Positions 37,701-48,849 of a DNA stretch of 64,000 nucleotides are shown here, piece by piece. This stretch comes from Nageia nagi (taxonomy: Eukaryota > Pinophyta): assembly GCA_050084985.1 (NCBI GenBank), contig JBITNC010000001.1:91264001-91328000 (forward strand), written 5' to 3'. Both the position numbers and the translations under genes were made by a program. Position 1 is the first letter of the stretch. Each line of letters starts with the position of its first letter. Under the pieces are notes generated by a model, which saw only the letters and a program-made list of their open reading frames with translations, searched no databases and was not told where the DNA came from.

Positions 37701-37990
37701 GAAGAAGATGCTAAAAGATTTTGGTATACAGATTAACGAGCCCATATCAGTTCTTTGTGATAACACAAGTGCAATCAATATATCAAAAAATCCTGTTATG
37801 CACTCACGAACAAAGCATATTGCAATCATATATCACTTTCTAAAAGAAAGAGTGGTGCAAGGAGAAGTACAGTTGGATTTTGTTCCAACCCCGGAGCAAG
37901 TAGCAACATCTTTACAAAGCCTTTGCCCAAAGACGTCTTCGAATATCTTCGAAACAAGCTAGGAGTTGTTGTCCTTCCCAAGCATTAGCT
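34764..37990 (+). pseudogene. Array C copy 2 pol
   Basis: The same domain order as copy 1: protease near 34938, integrase about 35340-36090, reverse transcriptase about 36500-37400, RNase H ending near 37990. It shares with copy 1 the missing motif-A segment between V/I-Y-Q-M and E-E-E-V-Y (about 36811) and the stops at about 34996 and 37687. It has its own lesions, for example TAG near 35881 and 36090, and a frame change near 37010 just before the Y-V-D-D segment. It cannot encode an active polymerase. Confidence 0.8.
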
Positions 37991-38216
37991 AGTTCTGGAC
38001 GTCACATTCTCAGGGGGAGTGTTTATTTTTTCCTTCCTATATTGCTTCTGTGTATCTTATTTTTGTATGCATACTATCTGATTTCCTGAGAATGTCATGT
38101 ATGGACTCAGGGGGAGTCTGTAAATGCCCTTTGTTATTATTGACAAAGGGGGAGAGAAAAGTCCTGATGCTGGTGTTTGATCAAGTGGTGTTGCCAACAA
38201 TTACAAAGGGGGAGAT

Positions 38217-38706
38217 TGTTGAGCATGTGTGATTATCATTGTTGTCAACATGTGGTTTTGGTTATGTCTTCATGCAGTAGTATGGCAATAGTATGATGGT
38301 CCATTTACAGTCCTATTTTCCCCTTTCCGAAACCCCCTCAAGGAGACATCTTTAAGTTTCTTTTTTCTGGAAATGACATCAGCACGGACATCGTGGGAAG
38401 CATTTTACTCTACTTTCGAAGTCCAGAGAAGATGACATTAGCAGTTGGTGTTGAAAAGTCTGGAAGGCCACGTAGATACCTTGGAACTCTCTTCCGGAGT
38501 TCGGAGATGATGACATCATGGTGTATACAATAAACATCCGGTAAGCTAGTCAATCTCTAGGCTATAGAAAGAGACTCCGGACATCGCGGGAAGCATTTTA
38601 CTCTACTTCTGGAGTCCAGAGAAGATGACGTTAGCAGTTGGTGTTGAAAAGTCTGAAAGGCTACGCAGATACCTTGGAACTCTCTTTCGGAGTTCGAAGA
38701 TGATGA
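38217..38706 (+). repeat. Array C LTR 3, truncated and rearranged
   Basis: Begins TGTTGAGCATGTG after the purine tract of copy 2. It contains only about two U3 repeat units, with a segment resembling the post-repeat TATACAATAAACATCC region placed between them. It stops at GATGATGACAT, where element B's 5' LTR remnant begins. The junction shares ACAT between the two parents. Confidence 0.8.
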
Positions 38707-38762
38707 CATAGAATATTATTACAAAACCTTTACAATAATGCATTATACATTCCAATAGAAAT

Positions 38763-40610
38763 AACTCTTTTGTAACTTTATTCCGAATTTGGAGCAATAA
38801 ATTCAAGCTTGAAATTGGGTACCCTTGGTCTCATAAACCTCCACTTTCCTTAACTCATACTAAAGATCAGGTGCATGCTATTGAAGAGGAGTGCTCCAAA
38901 GGTTGGCCTCTAGCTGGAAAAAGGCTTGGGGAAACTCTTCTATGAGAGCATTATTTAATTTCTTGTGAATGAAAGTAAGCTCAACCCTTATCACTCTCAA
39001 TATGATGGATGTTCAATGGATAGCATCATTCCACCAATCAATCCACATTATAAGACCAAAGGGTTTATAGACTAGATTCCAAACTCGATGAAAATAAGCC
39101 AAAGTAGTTAGGTGGTGTAAAAAAGATACATAGATACATTATTGAGAATGGAACATAAAAGGAATATACTAGGGAGAGGCTACTTTAAAAATAGTAAGCA
39201 TACGGTCAGAAATAATATTATCAGTAAAAGAAATCACTTGAGGTGAATCTTGGGCAAGACTATGAAAGGAAAATCTGGGATGGTCTATGAACATGGCTTG
39301 ATCTAATCTCTTTAGCACTCTATTTTTCTTAGCTCAAAAATTAGACTAGGTGAACCAGATAGAGTATGGAAATATTTGAGAAGTATGACAAGTGTTGGGG
39401 TCCACTAACCCATGTTTATTCATAAGAAAGAACCAAACATCTGTCTAACCTACACACTATGCATGGGGAGACTACCAAACTTATCCTCCAATTTTTTTAC
39501 CATGTTGAAATCATCATAAAAAAGGTAAATTGCTTATGAAAATGATAAAGCAATCCAACCCATAAAGCACATCTATCAAGTTCTTAATTAGAGGCATAGA
39601 TGTTGACACCACCAAAAGGTTATCCATTGATGTAGAAAAGAATGCACACCACCTAGCTTGAGGGACCTTTGCCCCAAGAGACTAGCATCAAATTCTAATT
39701 CAGTGATATTATGGTAATGGCTCCTCTCTTGTTCTCTAGCTCACCTCTGCTTCCCAGCCTCTCCTCCCTCTCCTCCTCTCCTCTCCTCTCAAATGTCACA
39801 AAAATCCTAGGTTTACCCCATTGAAAATGAAATAACTAATGCAAGGTTCTCATAAAATATTTTTTTAATTTTATTTGGGTGAGATGGAGGGGTAGTTTCT
39901 ACCTTCCACTATATGATTTATAATGAAAGGTTAAAATCACCCCATAAAACTCGCTACCAAAATCAGATATATTGGTAGCTTACACTCACCCCCTCAAAGT
40001 TGCCTCAAATTGGTTGTTACCGAAGACCTTTTTTGGTCTAGTGTCAAGAACACTAATAGGATAGTTATCATGTGCTAATTGTAATATTCATAAAACTTAT
40101 GTATGACTAAAAAAACTATTATTTTTAGTATAAAGTGTACCTCCATTACTTCAAATTTGTTAAGTATTCTTACTCTTTTAAGTATGATTACATTCTCATT
40201 TTATATTTATAAGTACCTTGGATCCTCATATGTAGGAAATAACCTGAATGAGTGGATTCATTGACATTATTTAAACCAATAAATAGTATGTGCCTATCCA
40301 TGTATTGAATTCTCCTTAAAACATCATATTACCAAAAAGGAAAATGGGAAGATATTGAGATAAATATCTAGGTAGGGTGAGTTACCATTATCTACAATAG
40401 AATGAGTAAGAAGGAGGAAAGTAATAGATAGAAATGTAAATACATCAAGAAGTTGGCTTCTTATCGAGATATATCTTTATGTATCTAGCATGTAGATCAT
40501 CAAACATTTTAGGTGAATGCAAGGAGTCATACGGTCATTGTATAGGTAAGAAACATCTCTAGATCCTTAGTACCTTGTCAAGTCTTCATTATATAGGAAA
40601 AAAATACTTA
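38763..40610 (-). pseudogene. LINE H, endonuclease and 5' region
   Basis: The LINE resumes immediately after the GAAAT duplication of element B. Minus-strand reading gives endonuclease fragments: N-I-Y-A-S-N (about 39600), D-F-N-M-V...D-K-F-G-S (about 39490), and R-L-D-Q-A...H-P-R-F-S-F-H (about 39310-39260). The right-hand 600 bp look like 5' leader. A CTCC-rich pyrimidine tract lies at 39720-39795. Stops are frequent. Confidence 0.65.
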
Positions 40611-40614
40611 GATG

Positions 40615-42800
40615 GTCCTAGCCAACTTCATCTCATAGTTCCTTATAGAACTCACAAGGGAATCCATTGATTCTAGGTGCTTTCTCATTATCCATGTAAA
40701 AAGGGCCACTTTTAGATTACCAATTGAGAGGGGGCGATCACATTCCTCTTTGTGAGAATAGGAAAGCTTTTCTAAAATCCACTACAAATTTCTTCTAGAT
40801 ATTTTTTACTTTCAAAAGTGAAAGGTTGTAAGGTAAAAACTTGTTAGTAATGTTTAAAAAATGCCTTGGTAATACTGGGAGGGTCAGTAACCCTAACCTC
40901 ATCATCAATGATGGCTTTGAACTAAATAATAGTTTTAGGTGGTCTAAGCTATTGAAATAACTCTTTTGTAAATTTATCCCCAATTTGGAACCAATGAAGT
41001 TGGGATCAAATTTAGGCACACTTGGACTCATAAATCTCCACTTTCCTTAACTCATGTTGAAGAAATAGCCATAATTTGCTAAAGTGGAGTTCTCCAAGGG
41101 TTGGCCTCTAGCTAGACAAAGGCTTGGGAAAACTCTTCTTTGAGAGCATTATTTGATTGCATCTGAATGTAAGCAATATTGACCCCCTGCACTCTTAGAT
41201 GATGGATTTTTAATGAATATCATCATTGCACCAATCAGTCCACCCCATAGGCCTAGAGGGTCTAGAGACTAGATTCCAGACTCAAAGAAAATGAGCCAAA
41301 GTAGTTGGGTGGTGTAAAAAAGATACATTGAGACATAATTGAGAATGGAACACCCAAGGAATATACTAAGGAGAGACTAATCTGAAATTAATAAGCATAT
41401 GGTTAGAAATAGTATTATCAAGAAAAGAAATCACTTGAGATGAATCTTGGGTAAGGTTATGAAAGGAAAATCTAGGATGATTTGTGAGGATGGCTCTATC
41501 TAATGTCTTTAGCTCTCTATTTTCCTTAGCTCAAAAATTAGACCAGGTGAACAAGAGGAATTTGGAAAGATTTGAGAAGTGTGACAAGAATTGGGATCCA
41601 CTAACCCATGTTTATTCTTGAGAAAGAATCACACATCTCTCTCATCTGTACACCAACACATGGGGACTATGCAAAATTAATACTCCAATTTTTTGACCAT
41701 GTTGAAATCATTAAAAAAAAGCTAGATTGTTTATAGAAATGATAAAGTAAGCCAACACCATAAAGCATATATATCAGGTCCTTAATTAGAAGCATAGATG
41801 TTGACAATACCAAAAGCTTATCCATCAATATAAAAAAGGATCGACACCATCTAGCTTGAGGGATCCATGCCCCAAGAGACTAGCATCAAATTCCAATTCC
41901 ATGGTATTATGGTAATGGCTCCACCTTTAGCTCCTCTCCTATCCTCTACCTTGCCTATGCTTCCCAACCTCTCCTCTCTCTGCTCCCCTCCTCTCCTATC
42001 CTCTCCTCTCAAATGTTGTGACAATCCAAGGTCTACCCTATCAAAAATAAAATAACCAATGCAAGTTTCCCACACATGCTTTTTTTTTTTTGGGTGAGAT
42101 GGAGGGGTAGTTTTTGCCTTCCATAATATGATTTATGATAGAGGGTTAAAATTGCCCCATAAAACCTGCCACCAAAACCACATATAATGGTAGCTTATAC
42201 TTGCCCACTCAAAGTTACCTCAAATTGGCTCTTAATGAAGATCTTTGTTGGTTTAGTGTCAAAAACACTAGTAGGATAGTTATCATGTGCTAATTATAAT
42301 ATTCATCAAACTTATGGATGACTAAAAAAACTATTATTGTTAATATAAATTGTACCCCCTTACTTTATATTTGTTAAGTGTTGTGACTCTTTTAAGTATG
42401 ATTATATTCTCGTTTTATCTTTATAAGTAGCTTGGATCCTCATATGTAGGAAAGAACCTTAATGAATGGATTCATTGACATTATTTAAACCAATCAATAG
42501 GATGTACCTATCTATGTATTGAATTCCCCTCACAATATCATATCTCTAAAAAGGAAAATGGGAGGATCTTGAGATAAATATCTAGGTAGGGTGAGTCACC
42601 ATTATTTACAATAGAATATGATGATATAGAAATGTAAAGACAATAAGAAATTGACTTCTTATTAAGAGATATCTATATGTATCTAGCATGTAGATCATCT
42701 AAACATTTTAGGTGAATGCATGGAGTCAGGCGCTCATGGTATAGGTAAGAAAAACCACTCGATCCTTTAGTACCTTGTCGAGTATTCGTTCTATAGGAAA
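40615..42800 (-). pseudogene. Second LINE copy: leader, endonuclease and start of reverse transcriptase
   Basis: This repeats the LINE H block about 2.2 kb further right. TAACTCTTTTGTAA occurs at about 38763 and 40960, CTCC-rich tracts at 39720 and 41925, and the leader end TTTAGTACCTTGTC-like phrase near 40570 and 42770. Its left end (40615-40950) corresponds to 18205-18543 of LINE H. It is therefore a head-to-tail copy cut off within the reverse transcriptase. Confidence 0.65.
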
Positions 42801-45217
42801 AAACCAAGAGTAACATGTGTTAGTTGTGTTTCATGTGTTTTGATGATAAGGATGAGATCCTTGTCTCCAATTACATCATGCAATGAACCTAGAGAAGAGA
42901 GAAAAGAGCAACTGCAATTCCACATGGTAATCCTAATATGAGGTTGAAGACCCAATACCTAACATCATGCTTGTGGGCAAAGTTTTAGTCCATCGCAAGG
43001 GAGGACTATCAAATATCCAAACTCTATCGCTTTGAAGAACAACCCATTTGTGCTATTTTCTAGCTTCTATCTTTTTGGTTTTTAGTTATGAGTTTTTTGT
43101 ATTGTTACTAAGTCAGGTCTTCATCGAGGAATATGTAATCTAGAAGATTAAATAATTTCCTCTTAACTCATAAAACTTGTAGGTGTTTCCTTGTTGTTCA
43201 GAAATGAAATCTATGGTAGTCTAGGCATTATCAAGGGTGATATCTTTTAGATCAAAGGTCTCATATAGACAACATGGCCATAATGTAATAGGTCAATCAT
43301 TTCTGGAAGAGTGAAAACTCAAAGATTGAATTCCTTTGTGTGACACATCTTTTCCTTTTTTAATTTCACATGTATTACTTTTTTACTAATGGTGGGGTTT
43401 TCTTCTATTTACAACCTATACCCATGATTTTTATTCCTCTACCTATTTATCTATGGACTGCTATTGGGCAATGGTATCTTGTCTAAGATTTTCTTATTGT
43501 GTGAGAATATTGAATTATTTAGCTTTGAGTTCAAAACTCGCATCTTGGAGTTATCATGGGATCTCTACTACAATAGGAACTTATTAGCATGTTTGAGTTG
43601 GTTCATCCCATTCTTCAATTCCAAGTTAAGATCATTTGTACCATCTAGCTTTTGTTTGGATTATATCTTAGAAATACATTTTTCAAGTTATGTGATTTGT
43701 TTAGCTTGTGTGGCTATAGCGGTTCATTGGTCTTGAACAATGAGAGAGGTTAGAGACTAATAGCTCAAGTGTGTTAATTCTTGGTTTGAACAACTTTTCA
43801 AGGCTATGCAGTCTATTTGTGATGAGATCCTCAATTCCCAATGTGAGTTCTTATTCCATGAGGATCAAGTTATTTGTGGGTCGACATCCCCAACATCTTC
43901 ATTTTTCTTTCTTTGGGGATATGTTGGTGTTAGAGGGCTAAAATTGTATTTCTAAAGGTAACGCACTTTAGGACCTTGATCCTTAATCAGGAATAGCTCT
44001 CTATCGTAGAGGAAAACTACGATAACCTTCTATTGTAGAAACAAAGTTAGGTTGTTGAATCAATGAGACCCTTAAGCCCTTCTTGATTTTGGAATCTTAC
44101 TATAAATTTAAATTTATGTTTTGATTTTTAAATTTGAAATTTAGAGTTTAAAATTAAAATTAAAATTTATATTTGTAAAGAAGGGGAGGGAAGAAAAAGA
44201 AAAATGGGGGAAAGGGGGAACCACTACCAAGTCAATATAGTAGATATGGAAAGTTGGAATGAGAGGGAGTGAGGACCAAGACAACCCCACCTACTAGGGT
44301 CTAAACCCAACCAACCAATGTGAATCTCCTACACACCACTCAATCCATCCAACATGAGGGGGAATTATGACACTCCCTATGCATCACTAAATGAGGGTGA
44401 GGTGGAGACACCTCCTATGCACCACTTGATTTGACAAAAGTAAAATTTGGGAGGGTTCGACATTAGGTAGATTTCCTTCCTTATCCTTTTATTGATATCT
44501 TTGGTAGTTTTATTATAGATAATTTCTTTCCTAATCTAAAAGAAAATAAGATAATGAAAGTTTTATTGTATTTATGATAAAATATGAAGATACTACATTT
44601 ATAGAATGCATATCTTGATGATAATATTATAAACAATCATATACTATCATCTATCTCATATGAACTATAATATATTCACTTATATAGAAGCTGTAAGTAT
44701 TACACTTATATTTCACTTAAAGTAATTAAGTGATTATATCTTAAAATAGACTATTGTGATACTTTGTTCAAAATTACTTCTCCTTATTAAATTCTTAAAA
44801 GTAGTTGCTAAAAAAAATTTAATCAACTTCATCGAAAAGATAATGACCATGAAATCTAATGATCATGAATTCGTAAGTTCAATGAACCAATCACCCCCTC
44901 TGTATTATATTCTTTGTTATAGCATTTCATGATTGTAAATCTTACTCTTTTCCATATTCTCCGACTCATATGATTCATTGATTAGTTCAGACTTTGTTTC
45001 ACATGTTTTTACGATGTTGCACGATGATAAAGAAAATATAAATAAGTTGGTTAAAATAATACGCTATAAATGATAAATAATGCCACATAATTAATGTATG
45101 ACGTCATTATATTGATACGATGTTGGCTAATTATTATGACATTTCCTTAGGTGTCTGGCACTGGAGACCTGCTCACAATACCATATCGCTCATAATTATC
45201 TTCTTTATATTCTTCAT
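42801..45217. other. 3' flank of the host gene, nothing recognised
   Basis: AT-rich DNA with no convincing gene. A plus-strand open frame at 43464-43736 is hydrophobic, but its codons look random and it has no motif. An A/T-only stretch lies near 44110-44180. Confidence 0.45.
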
Positions 45218-45223
45218 TTTATT
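45218..45223 (-). terminator. Poly(A) signal AATAAA of the BURP gene
   Basis: AATAAA on the minus strand, about 165 nt after the stop codon at 45387-45389, in AT-rich sequence typical of plant 3' ends. Confidence 0.55.
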
Positions 45224-45386
45224 TAAATTTATCGTGTTTTGTTAATTTTGGAAAAAATTGACAATCCAATTATTACACAAGGAAGAAGACACCAGATCAC
45301 TTTCGATTTCACATATCAACTACAGTTAAAAAGCTCGACATCATTTCAAAACACACACGCCCCTGCTGCTCCCTCTGTCACAACCT

Positions 45387-47359
45387 CTACACCTTCAATG
45401 GCACCCAGATCAGATCGTTCTCGAAAATCCAGTGGCACACCTCGATCTCCCCCGGCCGATGACCCAACGCCACGAACCCCCCATGCCCTGCACTCCATTC
45501 TGTTGTATCCAAATGGCATATTCCCACTCCCTCATTTATCTCCTCCTTTTTCAAGAACAACGCCGCCTGGTACACCCTCACCTTCGGAACCGAATGACAA
45601 TAATAAACCAGGTAAGGAAACATGCTCTGATGGCACGACACCGATCTCGTCACCTTCCTCCGTCTTTTCCCGTCACTTTGCCCACCTCCACTGTGCTTCC
45701 CGAGCCTGCCGTGCTCTGCGTAGTCAGCACCTCCACTTCGGAGCCCAGCACCGACACTGCAAACTCCACCATGCCTTCCACAGAAGTCACGCATTTCTTA
45801 ATCTCTCCCTTCACAGCCGGGCGCTCGCAATCCCGCAACGTCTGCGCCATCATGGACGACATCGTGGAGTTATCCGGAATGTGGAATGTGGTCATCAGCT
45901 GTGACAGATTTCGACTGCTGAAGGGCAGATGGTCGGCCAATGAACGAGGGAGAAACGATCTTTTAGGCATGTAGTCTCTGATGTCGGGAAACGGGATGTT
46001 TGTGCCCTGGACTAGCATTTTCTCTCTGAAGAATTTCCCGGGTTCCACCATGGCTGAGGCGCTAGACACCGTCTTGTTGGCGTAGTCGGTGAAGGAAACG
46101 CCGGTCTTGACATAGTCTTTGAATGTGGAGTTGGATGCGTAGGATGTGAATTTCACCGTGGCATCATTGGATCCCTTCGCATACCCTGCGAACTGGTTCA
46201 TTGCCGCGGAAATATTCTTGCCATAGTTTGAGAACGTAATGGAGGGTGAATTACCATCTTTTCCGTAGCCTTCGAACACATTCTGCGGCTCGTTCGCAGC
46301 GGAGGCATAGTTTTTAAAGCTCTCGTCGGCCGCGTTTCCGTTGGCTGCATAGTTGCCGAAGTCGTTCCTGGGAACGTTGCCGTCCTCGGCATAGTTGGTG
46401 AACTGTCCGAGGCCTCCGTTGCCCTTCTGGTCGTAGCTCTTGAAGTCGTTGTTAATGATGTTGGAACTCGTGGCATAGTTGGTGAAGCGTGTGAGGATGC
46501 CGTTGTGGTTCTTGCCGTATGTGGAGAAATCGTTTCTGATAACGTTGGAGTTGTCGGCGTAACTGGTGAAGTCCTGGAGGCCAGCGTTGCTATCGGTGCC
46601 GTAGTTTTTGAAGTCGTTGCGGGGGACGTTGGTCTGATGGCTGTAGGAGGTGAAGTCCGTGATGCCGCCGTTGGATCCGCTTCCGTAGGTCTTGAAGCCC
46701 TCGTCCACGACGTTGGAACCGGGTGCGTAGTTTCTGAAGCCCTGCAAACCGCCGTTGGAGCCCGGACTGTAGCCTTTGAAGCCGTTCTTGACAACGTTGC
46801 CGTCGTCGGAGTAATTTTTGAAGGAGCTGTCATCGGTTTTGTAGTTTTTGAAGTCTTTGCCTAGGTAGCTCTCGAAATCCGAAGGACCCGAGACGGCTTT
46901 CTCGTCGGTTGCTAAACTCCGCGGGCATAGCAGATCGGCAGCGATGCAGAAAGAAGCAATGTGATCGGAGAGGGTGTGGTTTGTCATAAAGCGGGTGAAA
47001 AGAGCAACGGAGGTAGCATTGAGAGGGGAGGCTTTCTCCCACAGGAAGCCTGGAATGCCCACTTTTGACAATGTGCGTCTCCAGAAACGCAGGAGAGAGG
47101 CCTTGGCTGCGAATGGATCACCCCCTCCATGGCACATTGTTGGGATCTGCAACATTAATGAAACCCACAACTCAATACTGTTAAAAACACCTCCACTGCC
47201 CCTAATCCAAATACCCATTAATAAAATCCTATCCATTCTTAATCCGATTCGTCAATGGAGTAGAATATAACATATCAGAATGGGTTTCTCGGATTGAATC
47301 ATTAATCTTACAGCGATTGCGCATACGACAACGACTAGCAGGATTCTGTTGCAAGCCAT
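45387..47359 (-). pseudogene. Polygalacturonase-1 non-catalytic beta-subunit-like BURP protein, one frameshift
   Basis: A secreted cell-wall protein of the PG1beta type, whose relatives bind and modulate polygalacturonase. Exon 1 (47312-47359) encodes M-A-C-N-R-I-L-L-V-V-V-V-C-A-I-A, a clear signal peptide. Intron 47147-47311 runs GTAAGA to TTGCAG, phase 0. Exon 2 (45387-47146) holds the N-terminal domain (S-P-L-N-A), about 20 FxxY units with a 14-residue period, V-E-P-G-K-F-F-R-E, and the BURP domain CH-x10-CH-x25-CH-x25-CHW. Spliced length would be about 602 residues, normal for the family. After G-K-D-G-G the frame needs one more A: GGAAGGTGACG stands at about 45655 where GGAAAGGTGACG would keep frame. 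Everything else is intact, so it is either a very recent pseudogene or a base-call error. It is the only host gene here. Confidence 0.9.
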
Positions 47360-47706
47360 CTTCTGAACAATGATATATCAACGCTTCCCCAATCCTTTGA
47401 GCTGGCTCTAAACTTAGAATAGCAGAATCAGAAGCTCAAAAACCCATTATTTTTTATAAGAAATGAATACTTTTATCGCTCAAGGAACGCACCTGTACAA
47501 TGAAGATCTGCTGCTGTAGACTTTGCCCAAGCGTGCAGGACTGACGGTGAGCCACGCACAGAAACTCAAACAGTATGTTCTCAATACATGTGTTCACTGA
47601 AAGTCTTGCCCTTTCCGAAACACAGATGCATAGCAATTATCTTGCCACGATAGGAGGGCGACAAAATCCGAAATTGAAATCTGTTTTCGAGTTATTGCGT
47701 CCACCG

Positions 47707-47713
47707 ATATATA
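47707..47713 (-). promoter_or_regulatory. Probable TATA box of the BURP gene
   Basis: TATATAT on the minus strand in the context CTATATATCGG, about 350 bp upstream of the ATG at 47359. It implies a 5' leader of roughly 320 nt unless a leader intron exists. Confidence 0.45.
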
Positions 47714-48849
47714 GAAAGAGACTATTTTTTTATATTTTTTAATGGTCTACAGTTTAAAGTGCTAACTCCTACCAATCTCTAATAATTCGCATCGCAACAC
47801 ATTGTAAATGTTGCAGTTCCAGTGGGAAATTTGGGTAATTGCGCGCCGTACATGGTCCACCATGGCTTCTTTTTTCAGTGGGAAGACAGAAGTGGGCAGC
47901 GAAAAAAACATATGTTATGCCCAGTGGAATTCGAAATTCACATCCACTGGCGTCCACCCGCCAAGCTTTACCAAACAATGGATGTGCACTGTGCCTCCCT
48001 TTTAAACAAAGAGGGCCGGGTCACCATGAAATATGGCCCAAATTGAGCATAACCCCTACTTCTATAGCTGTTGTGTTAAGCTAAGCTTGGAGTTTCCTTG
48101 TAAGGCGAATCTTACATACATCGGGGACCAACACCAATAAAGATCGATAAATTCAAGGACGGGAGTGAAAACGACGAACGAATTCTTTTAACCCAACAAT
48201 GATATTAATAATTACAAAGTTAAGCAGCCAGACGGCGTGCATGGAATAATGTACTCACAGCCAAATATTAAAATCTTAACCTAAAACAATAGCCCAGTAG
48301 ATATTCGTCGGCCGTATGATTCGATCACATTGTCCACTTGAAAATCCTGCATAGGCCCTGTCTATATGATGGCGATGCACTGTTATACTATTGAAAAATA
48401 TCCACATGTCCCCAATCTTCTTATGGATAAACTTGATGCGTGGATTGGATTATTCAGAAATAAAAATGGTGGAATACGGAAACTGATGTCGGTCTCCCGT
48501 TCTCATTCCAATTCCTGGTGAGAATACCTATAAATTATTTTCTAAACTAAGTTTTCATAGAATTCAAACATCATAAAATTTTATGTTTGTTTAGATATTT
48601 CAAATATTGTTCATTAAGTTTTGTTGCATATTTTAGTTGATATGTGTATTTTACTTTTGTTAATCTTTAAAATAATTTTTTAACTGTGAGGGGTTGATTT
48701 ATTTAAGAGAGTGCATACTTTTAAATAAGTAGATTATAAAAAGTTTATTTGAAATTGTCTTTTGTCATAAAGATGATTTGTCAAAACAAACTTACTTAGA
48801 TCGATAAAAACATATATTTTGAAGAATGAAATTAAGGAGGAAGTTTGTC
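47714..48849. other. Upstream flank of the BURP gene
   Basis: Mixed-composition DNA up to about 48500, then AT-rich. Short overlapping open frames on both strands at 47770-48080 have no motif or consistent codon use. No repeat end is recognised. Confidence 0.4.

Larger units (their letters stand above)
24017..38706 (+). mobile_element. Copia array C: LTR-internal-LTR-internal-LTR
   Basis: Three LTRs in the same orientation at 24017-25782, 31115-32887 and 38217-38706 (truncated) separate two internal regions of 5332 and 5329 bp. The repeat period is 7.10 kb both times. Each internal region has a Met-tRNA primer site, a Gag with three zinc knuckles and a long coiled coil, protease, integrase, reverse transcriptase and RNase H, then purine tracts. 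The Gag coiled coil and the LTR length of about 1.77 kb resemble the SIRE/Maximus lineage of Copia; that placement is an inference. Both copies are inactive. The array lies inside element B and has lost its right end. Confidence 0.9.
18544..38757 (-). mobile_element. Copia element B with nested array C
   Basis: Minus-strand LTR retrotransposon inserted in LINE H with a GAAAT duplication (18539-18543 and 38758-38762). Its 3' LTR is on the left (18544-19041), then a purine tract in reverse complement, RNase H, reverse transcriptase, integrase, protease and gag up to about 23700. At 24017 the Copia array C interrupts it. Of B's 5' LTR only about 50 bp remain (about 38706-38757), ending in CCAATA instead of CCAACA. 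The order gag-PR-IN-RT-RH is that of Copia. All coding parts carry stops and shifts. Confidence 0.85.

Noticed and set aside
39720-42010. CTCC-rich tracts considered as a satellite or CRISPR-like array
   Set aside because: Only two tracts 2.2 kb apart, explained by the LINE duplication. There is no repeat-spacer structure, and the genome is a plant.
45239-45974. Two plus-strand open frames of 180-221 codons opposite the BURP domain
   Set aside because: They mirror the GC-rich conserved BURP coding sequence on the minus strand and show no motif of their own.
46198-46864. Long Thr/Ser-rich minus frame (211 codons) and Val-rich plus frame (119 codons)
   Set aside because: By-products of the 42-nt periodicity of the FxxY repeats read in other frames.
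47770-48084. Cluster of short overlapping frames upstream of the BURP gene as a possible second gene
   Set aside because: Frames on both strands overlap with no preferred one, no splice structure and no motif.
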